Below are positions 53,706 to 58,346 of a DNA stretch of 58,346 nucleotides, piece by piece. The notes below the pieces were generated by a model. The model ran no database searches and was not told the DNA's origin. It saw nothing but the letters and a program-made list of their open reading frames with translations. The stretch is taken from NCBI GenBank assembly GCA_029261595.1, contig JAJDAZ010000033.1, forward strand, positions 1-58,346, in the 5' to 3' direction. The DNA comes from Nitrospinaceae bacterium (GTDB taxonomy: Bacteria > Nitrospinota > Nitrospinia > Nitrospinales > VA-1). A program made the position numbers and the translations under genes. Position 1 is the first letter of the stretch; every line of letters begins with the position of its first letter.

Positions 53706-53828
53706 GTCCGGTCTCCTTAAAAATAATTTTATGAATCCAAATATTTTTTTTATCATGAAATTTTATGGAATGGAATTCACACTTTAGATGCCGGGAAATA
53801 TAGATGGAAGCAAGAATTATTCTCACCC

Positions 53829-54518
53829 TCAACCACCCTCAAAATTTCCCCTGCTCAAAATGCCCTCTCCCAAAATAAGGTCCTCCGGCCGGGTTATTTT
53901 GATATTCAGTTCCGACCCCATTATGATTTTCAATTTTTTACCAGCGTGTTCCAAAAGAGAGCCCTCATCCGTCCCATAAAAAGAGTCCCTCACTGCTTTT
54001 TGAAACGCTTCGTTGAGGACCGCATACTGAAACGCCTGCGGCGTTTGCACCCGCCATAATCCGCTTCGATCTAGCGTACGGGTCACAAATTTCTCGTTGT
54101 CCGCCTGTTTGATCGTGTCGCTCACGGGAATGGCAGTGATCGCCGCCCCATATTTTTCAGCCGCTTCAATGCTTCGCGAAATCATATCTGCGGTTGTGAA
54201 CGGACGCACGCCATCGTGAACGATGACGATCTCCGTGTCGGCATCGATCGCTTGAAATCCATTATAGACCGAATCCTGCCGTTCCTTTCCGCCTGCAATA
54301 ACATTCTTGACGATAGGGTAGTCCCATTTTTTTCGAGCCTGTTCCAAATCACTTTGCGGCACCACCAGGGTGACCGAATCGATCGTGCCGCAGTTTTCAA
54401 ACGCCGTCAATGTATGATGGAGAATGGGTTGCCCGTTCAGCAATAAATACTGCTTGGCGGTGGAAGAAACCATCCGGGTTCCCTGACCGGCGGCGGGAAT
54501 GATGGCGGAAACTTTCAT
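53829..54518 (-). CDS. ispD: 2-C-methyl-D-erythritol 4-phosphate cytidylyltransferase IspD
   Basis: This 229-residue enzyme of the MEP isoprenoid pathway makes CDP-ME from MEP and CTP. Motifs: IIPAAGQGTRM at the N-terminus, AGGKERQDSVYNGFQAI, IVHDGVRPFT, SDTIKQ and RVQTPQAF, and the distal TDEGSLLEHAG. There is no fused or adjacent IspF. It lies downstream of radA on the same strand with a 52-base gap. Confidence 0.95.
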   Translation of the reverse strand: MKVSAIIPAAGQGTRMVSSTAKQYLLLNGQPILHHTLTAFENCGTIDSVTLVVPQSDLEQARKKWDYPIVKNVIAGGKERQDSVYNGFQAIDADTEIVIVHDGVRPFTTADMISRSIEAAEKYGAAITAIPVSDTIKQADNEKFVTRTLDRSGLWRVQTPQAFQYAVLNEAFQKAVRDSFYGTDEGSLLEHAGKKLKIIMGSELNIKITRPEDLILGEGILSRGNFEGG

Positions 54519-54570
54519 TGCCTTCTCATTGGCGAAAGGGAAAATAGAGAACCCATTTAAATCATCAACC

Positions 54571-55947
54571 TTATGAAGAAAAAATAATGTCGAACGCCTG
54601 GGACAGATCCTTCACAAAACAAACTTCCATCTTGCTCTTGGGAAGACTGTTGCCTTTTTTTGCAGTGAAAGGCACAATACAACGCTTGAACCCCAGCCGC
54701 TCCGCTTCAATGATCCTCGGTTCCAACTGGTTGACGGAGCGCACTTCCCCCGTCAAGCCCACTTCTCCGATCATGACCGTTTGTAGGTCGATCATCTCGT
54801 TTTTCAAACTGCTGGCCAGGGCCGCCGCGATCCCGAGGTCGATCGAAGGTTCCGATACTTTGATACCGCCCGCGATGTTGACAAAAATATCTTCCCCTTG
54901 AAATTGCAGTCCCAGACGCTTTTCCATGATCGCGATCATCAGAGTCATGCGGTTTTGATCGAATCCGGTCGCCATACGACGGGGAATTCCGATTGAGGAA
55001 GAAGCGCTCACCAGCGCCTGAACTTCCACCAGGAGGGTTCGACTCCCTTCCAGGCTGGATACAATGACGGAACCAGGGCAATCGGTGAGCCGTTCGGCAA
55101 GAAATATTTCCGAAGGATTCTCAACAGTCACAAGCCCTTCCGGGCGCATTTCAAAAACACCGATTTCCGGCGTCGGCCCAAAGCGGTTTTTGATGGTCCT
55201 GAGCAAACGATAGGAATGTCCTTTATCGCCCTCGAAATAAATCACCGTGTCCACGATATGCTCCAGGGCTTTGGGACCGGCGATGGCGCCGTCCTTGGTG
55301 ATGTGACCGATCAGCAATGCCGCGAGCGATCGCCTTTTGACGTCCTGAAAAATTTTGAAGGCCACCTCACGGACCTGCCCGATACTGCCGGGCGCGGAAG
55401 ACATTTCCGAGGTATAAAACGTCTGAATGGAATCCAGCACCAGAACGTCCGGGTTCACTTTATCGATCAGGCGTTGAACTTCCTCGATGCAGATTTCCGG
55501 ACTGATGAGAAGGTTGTCGGACAAGGCACCGAGCCGCTCGGCCCGCATTTTGATCTGCGCAGGAGATTCCTCTCCTGAAACATAAAGTACCTTTTGCCCG
55601 GATTTTGCAACACAACCCATGCTCTGCAATACCAGAGTGGATTTGCCGATCCCCGGATTGCCTCCTATGAGGGTCAATGAACCTGCCACCATCCCGCCGC
55701 CCAGGGTGCGATCAAATTCGCTGATGCCAGTAGTCCAGCGCTTGTTATTCAAGGGTTGAACAGCCGTGATCGGTTGAATACCCAAGTTCTTTTCGGTCGC
55801 GGTCCGGGATACTAATTTGTTGCCGCGACCCGGAAGCAGCTCCTCGGAAAAGGAATTCCACTCGGCGCATTCCGGGCATTTCCCCAGCCATTTGGGCGCA
55901 CGGTGGCCACAGGTTTGACAGACGTATTCAGAAACGGGTTTGGCCAT
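54571..55947 (-). CDS. radA: DNA repair protein RadA/Sms
   Basis: This 458-residue protein processes recombination intermediates. It has a four-cysteine zinc finger CQTCGH...CPEC at residues 8-30, Walker A LIGGNPGIGKST, the RadA signature LLRTIKNRFGPTPEIGVFEM and the Lon-like C-terminal domain with MIGEVGLTGEVRSV. The start is ATG at 55947; in-frame text upstream to 55998 is not conserved. The gene diverges from the 56.2-kb exported protein. Confidence 0.96.
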   Translation of the reverse strand: MAKPVSEYVCQTCGHRAPKWLGKCPECAEWNSFSEELLPGRGNKLVSRTATEKNLGIQPITAVQPLNNKRWTTGISEFDRTLGGGMVAGSLTLIGGNPGIGKSTLVLQSMGCVAKSGQKVLYVSGEESPAQIKMRAERLGALSDNLLISPEICIEEVQRLIDKVNPDVLVLDSIQTFYTSEMSSAPGSIGQVREVAFKIFQDVKRRSLAALLIGHITKDGAIAGPKALEHIVDTVIYFEGDKGHSYRLLRTIKNRFGPTPEIGVFEMRPEGLVTVENPSEIFLAERLTDCPGSVIVSSLEGSRTLLVEVQALVSASSSIGIPRRMATGFDQNRMTLMIAIMEKRLGLQFQGEDIFVNIAGGIKVSEPSIDLGIAAALASSLKNEMIDLQTVMIGEVGLTGEVRSVNQLEPRIIEAERLGFKRCIVPFTAKKGNSLPKSKMEVCFVKDLSQAFDIIFSS

Positions 55948-56234
55948 GGGGAAGAAAAAAGAAGATGAGTTGAGACGGGTGTGAACTCTTTCCGGCACAT
56001 TATTAGCTATTTTGAAGACGTTTTCTATTTTATTTTTTGAATTTTCCCTGACACGCCAACTTTTTTACGGCCTTAAACATTTAAAAAATAGACCCTTATA
56101 AAAACTAAACAAAATATTGATCTTTGTTTAGTTTTTATATTAATAAATCCATACAATAGTCTAATATTAGTCCTATACAGTTTATTAATTATTTTTTCAT
56201 TGATCATATCAATTCAAACTTAGGAGAATCCAAA
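55948..56234. promoter_or_regulatory. AT-rich divergent promoter region with two palindromes
   Basis: Between radA and the exported HDHS protein. A perfect 17-base inverted repeat (56097-56113 with 56123-56139, nine-base loop) is built on CTAAACAAA/TTTGTTTAG. A second perfect 10-base palindrome, CTAATATTAG, lies at 56161-56170, flanked by near-symmetrical ATAG and CTAT. A candidate promoter is TTGATC (56117-56122), an 18-base spacer and TAATAA (56141-56146), so the first palindrome overlaps the -35 element. It is likely an operator region. Confidence 0.6.
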
Positions 56235-56924
56235 ATGAACACAAATAAAATAATCATCGCCTCCGCAATCGCCCTTACCTTTAGCTTTAGCAGCGTAATG
56301 AACGGTTTTTCCCATTCTGCCCACGATCATTCCAACCTTTCCCTCAACTGGATATTTGCCAAGGGAACGGCAGAAAAAGTGGCAATGACCTTGAACTCCG
56401 CACATAATACGAAAGTTAAAGATTTGTCTAAGTTTGAGCAGAAAAAATTAGACCATTACGAAATCAAGGTGGGAAACACCTTTAAATCCGTGATTGCTGG
56501 AAAACCCGTTCAGATGAAAAGAACCACCACGGGCATAGAAATTGACAAAGCCGACCAAGTCAGTCTCGCATCCGCATGGCAGATTCCTTTAAGAAAGAGC
56601 AACTCAATTGCTCTGGCGTCCACGGGCGCTCACCAGCATGTTGGCCATGATCATTCGCAACTCCCTTACGAATGGGAATTTTCCATAGCAACGGAAAATA
56701 AAATTCATTCCCGAATTTCATCCGGTGAAAAAGGTGGTTTTGTCGGATTGACCCAGTTTGAGCAAAAGCTGATGGCCCGTTATGGAATCAAAGTGGGAAA
56801 TAAAATCAACTCTCTCATTGATGGACAAAAGATCCTCGTTGAAAGAACTTCTGGCGAAATCCGTACGCTCGATTCCAACGACGCCTTTTCTGTAGCGTCA
56901 TCAATGGAAACCTCGCGCATGTAA
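56235..56924 (+). CDS. Exported protein with two repeats, each led by an HDHS motif
   Basis: This is a 229-residue protein with a signal peptide (NKIIIASAIALTFSFSSVMNG). The mature part is two copies of one domain of about 90 residues. Each starts with a His-rich motif (SHSAHDHSNLSLNW and HQHVGHDHSQLPYEWEF), continues with FEQKKLDHYEIKVGN / FEQKLMARYGIKVGN and ends in KADQVSLAS / SNDAFSVAS. Identity between halves is plainly above chance. The His/Asp clusters suggest metal binding, but no family is recognised. AGGAG precedes the ATG. It is followed by a small anchored protein and a CarH-type regulator. Confidence 0.8.
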   Translation: MNTNKIIIASAIALTFSFSSVMNGFSHSAHDHSNLSLNWIFAKGTAEKVAMTLNSAHNTKVKDLSKFEQKKLDHYEIKVGNTFKSVIAGKPVQMKRTTTGIEIDKADQVSLASAWQIPLRKSNSIALASTGAHQHVGHDHSQLPYEWEFSIATENKIHSRISSGEKGGFVGLTQFEQKLMARYGIKVGNKINSLIDGQKILVERTSGEIRTLDSNDAFSVASSMETSRM

Positions 56925-56963
56925 CCGAGGCACGTATTTTTAATTTTTAACCGGGAAACGGTC

Positions 56964-57278
56964 ATGAAAGCAACCTGGACATTGGTAATCTTAATAGCAG
57001 GATTCTGGCTGACTCTCCTTCTTTCCAACTTTGAGTTAGCAAATCCAGATAAACTTGATAGGGACTTCCAGCATGTGGTTTTAGATCATTCACCCCAACT
57101 GCCACCATGCTGGAACGTCGATTGTAAATCGGGTTTTATATTCAAAGTATTATCTAACGAGAATGCCCAGATTCAGATCCTGTTGGGATTGGGTAGTTTC
57201 GAGTCTCCGGCGGGGGGATCTTTTCAGGAAACGATTAAAGATATGAAAGCCGCGAACACCAACCCGAGGGTTATTTAA
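56964..57278 (+). CDS. Small membrane-anchored hypothetical protein
   Basis: This is a 104-residue protein with one N-terminal membrane helix (WTLVILIAGFWLTLLLSNFEL) and a short outside region with two cysteines in PPCWNVDCKSG, which could form a disulfide or bind metal. No known family. It is 39 bases after the HDHS protein. Its TAA stop is directly followed by the ATG of the CarH-like regulator, so the two are coupled. Confidence 0.7.
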   Translation: MKATWTLVILIAGFWLTLLLSNFELANPDKLDRDFQHVVLDHSPQLPPCWNVDCKSGFIFKVLSNENAQIQILLGLGSFESPAGGSFQETIKDMKAANTNPRVI

Positions 57279-58211
57279 ATGAATCTATCCGCTGGCAAAG
57301 AAAACCTTCTCACCATTGGCGAGCTTTCCAAGTTGACGGGCATCACAACGTTCACCCTGAGAATGTGGGAAAAACGTTACGGTGCCCCGAAGTCCCAACG
57401 CCTTCCCTCCGGGCACAGGAGGTACCCCAGGGAAGAGGTCCCTCGACTCAGGGCCATCGCAAAAGCTCTGGACTCGGGTTACCGGGCCAGCAAAGTGGTC
57501 TGCGGAACCATGGAAGAGTTGCAAAAACTGCTTGGGGTGCAACTGCCTCTATCGGCAGGGGGCGCCTCTCCCGATGGCGATGAAGCGAATTCATCCGGCC
57601 AAATCAAGATTGAACAATGGCTGGAAGCGGTGCACCATTTTGATGAAACCACCCTGACTCAGGGATTCTTTGAGGAATGGGGTAAATGCGGTCCCCTGGA
57701 ATTTATTTTGAACTTTGCCGTTCCTTTTGTTTACCAGGTGGGTAAAGGCTGGGAAACGGGGGAGTTGACAGTATCTCAGGAGCATTTCGCCTCGGAGCGA
57801 CTGGAACACTTTTTAAGCAGTATGTGGCGACGGATGAATGAAAGAAAGACGGGGCCGGTCGTTTTATTGACCACCCTTCCCGGTGACCCGCATCGGCTGG
57901 GTATTCAGATGTGTGCGGCCGTCACTGCGGTGTCCGAAGCGAAGGTGATTTATCTGGGGCCCGACACACCGCCTGAAGACATTCTCTCGGCAGTTAAAAA
58001 ATGCCAGGCGGATGTTTTATGTATCAGTGTTTCTCCCACAATGGACCCCGTGGAGGTTGAGGACCATCTGTTAGCCATAAACGATAACCTGCAGAAAAAA
58101 GTTGATCTGGTGGTGGGTGGAAACGGCGCACCGGAAGGAATCCCTGGAATCACCCGTTTCAATGGTTTTACGGATTACTTTGATTGGTTGACAGTGAGGA
58201 AATCAAAATAG
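57279..58211 (+). CDS. MerR-type regulator with cobalamin-binding photosensory domain (CarH/LitR-like)
   Basis: This is a 310-residue protein. The N-terminal MerR helix-turn-helix has LLTIGELSKLTGITTFTLRMWEKRYGAPK and LPSGHRRYPREEV. The linker carries the CarH helix-bundle motif WX9EH exactly: Trp158, then nine residues, then Glu168-His169 (WETGELTVSQEH). The B12 domain has DPHRLG (Asp203, His205) as the lower-ligand motif and VVGGNGAPEG. In CarH/LitR these features bind adenosylcobalamin, repress in the dark and release DNA on light. A photoreceptor role is inferred from this match. It is coupled to the gene upstream. Confidence 0.9.
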   Translation: MNLSAGKENLLTIGELSKLTGITTFTLRMWEKRYGAPKSQRLPSGHRRYPREEVPRLRAIAKALDSGYRASKVVCGTMEELQKLLGVQLPLSAGGASPDGDEANSSGQIKIEQWLEAVHHFDETTLTQGFFEEWGKCGPLEFILNFAVPFVYQVGKGWETGELTVSQEHFASERLEHFLSSMWRRMNERKTGPVVLLTTLPGDPHRLGIQMCAAVTAVSEAKVIYLGPDTPPEDILSAVKKCQADVLCISVSPTMDPVEVEDHLLAINDNLQKKVDLVVGGNGAPEGIPGITRFNGFTDYFDWLTVRKSK

Positions 58212-58215
58212 ATAC

Positions 58216-58233
58216 CCCCGGCTAAAGCCGGGG
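58216..58233 (+). terminator. GC-rich hairpin after the CarH-like gene
   Basis: CCCCGGC-TAAA-GCCGGGG forms a strong stem-loop five bases after the regulator stop and is followed by TTCTTTGG. It may double as an end hairpin of the transposable element that follows. Confidence 0.6.
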
Positions 58234-58245
58234 TTCTTTGGTTTC

Positions 58246-58261
58246 GCCGCCGCTTGGCGGC
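58246..58261. repeat. Hairpin at the end of the IS200/IS605-type element
   Basis: GCCGCC-GCTT-GGCGGC stem-loop immediately downstream of the transposase stop, as expected for sub-terminal hairpins of IS200/IS605 elements. Confidence 0.55.
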
Positions 58262-58262
58262 A

Positions 58263-58346
58263 TTACAGCTTCTCACGGAGCTGACCTTCATCCTGGCGTC
58301 CTTGATATTCCACATATCTCTTGATCGTCTCTTCATCAACGCCCAC
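58263..58346 (-). CDS. IS200/IS605-family transposase TnpA, C-terminal fragment (cut by window)
   Basis: Reading inward from the window edge on the minus strand gives 27 residues and a stop: VGVDEETIKRYVEYQG then RQDEGQLREKL. The GVDEETIKRYVEYQ tail is typical of Y1-type HUH transposases of IS200-like elements and their domesticated REP-associated relatives. The catalytic HUH and Tyr residues lie outside the window. Hairpins between the stop and the CarH-like gene support an element end here. Confidence 0.7.
   Translation of the reverse strand: MGVDEETIKRYVEYQGRQDEGQLREKL

Noticed and set aside
1..58346. CRISPR array, tRNA or rRNA genes
   Set aside because: No regularly spaced direct repeats, no T-loop GGTTCRA with acceptor pairing and no rRNA-like conserved stretch were seen; a tRNAscan/Infernal run would be the decisive check.

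Overview
This window is a bacterial chromosome segment of moderate GC content with about 60 genes. It is mostly housekeeping and central-metabolism genes, with a few AT-rich accessory inserts. Gene content and protein style fit a Nitrospinota (Nitrospina-like) nitrite-oxidising bacterium. The supporting points are an NNP-type nitrate/nitrite transporter, sulfate activation genes, B12-dependent radical SAM enzymes, a CarH-type B12 regulator, and an ffh-rpsP-khpA-rimM-trmD-SPOUT-rplS-rnhB gene order typical of delta-proteobacteria-like phyla. This assignment is inference: no rRNA or nxr gene is present to confirm it.

Layout. 1-2.5 kb holds sulfate activation (cysD tail, cysN with a degenerate APS-kinase domain) and a ferredoxin. 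2.6-3.8 kb has an AT-rich GIY-YIG nuclease gene and a small membrane protein. 4-6.1 kb has an SDR oxidoreductase and an HtrA lipoprotein protease. 6.1-10.4 kb is a minus-strand surface-glycan cluster (epimerase, methyltransferase/GT2 fusion, radical SAM). 10.7-17.7 kb carries phosphomannomutase, a VOC protein, a Memo-Pcm pair, a MoeB-rhodanese fusion and an aminotransferase. 17.9-21.2 kb is an ABC/FtsX-type exporter. 21.3-26.1 kb carries the nitrate transporter, a small BamE-like lipoprotein, RNase G/E and RodA.

The 26.1-27.0 kb gap has no gene but has a cluster of DnaA boxes next to AT-rich DNA. Gene orientation tends to diverge from it (15 of 24 genes to the left on minus, 24 of 36 to the right on plus), so it is a candidate replication origin. 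27-31.6 kb has rluD, moaB/mog, a pteridine-reductase-like SDR, an AT-rich PadR island with its own operator, and an orphan NarL-type regulator. 31.6-40.2 kb has queC and the translation/SRP operon through rplS, then an M48 protease, rnhB and recJ. 40.2-50.9 kb has a ceramidase-like membrane protein, ychF, an orphan histidine kinase, a D-2-hydroxyacid dehydrogenase, a radical SAM enzyme, queE-mutY, a cation efflux protein with two C-terminal domains and an exported protein of unknown role. 51-56 kb has a small unknown protein, a deoxyhypusine-synthase-like gene with a cupin, a peroxiredoxin, ispD and radA. 56-58.2 kb has an exported protein made of two repeats, each led by an HDHS motif, then a small membrane-anchored protein and a CarH/LitR-type cobalamin photoreceptor regulator. 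The window ends in the tail of an IS200/IS605-type transposase.

The most novel observations are four. (1) A composite intergenic element occurs in four copies. It has covarying hairpins at its ends and three of its copies abut stop codons. (2) The putative oriC lies between rodA and rluD. (3) The HDHS-repeat protein and CarH-like locus has strong palindromes in its promoter. (4) The APS-kinase domain fused to CysN has lost its key residues.
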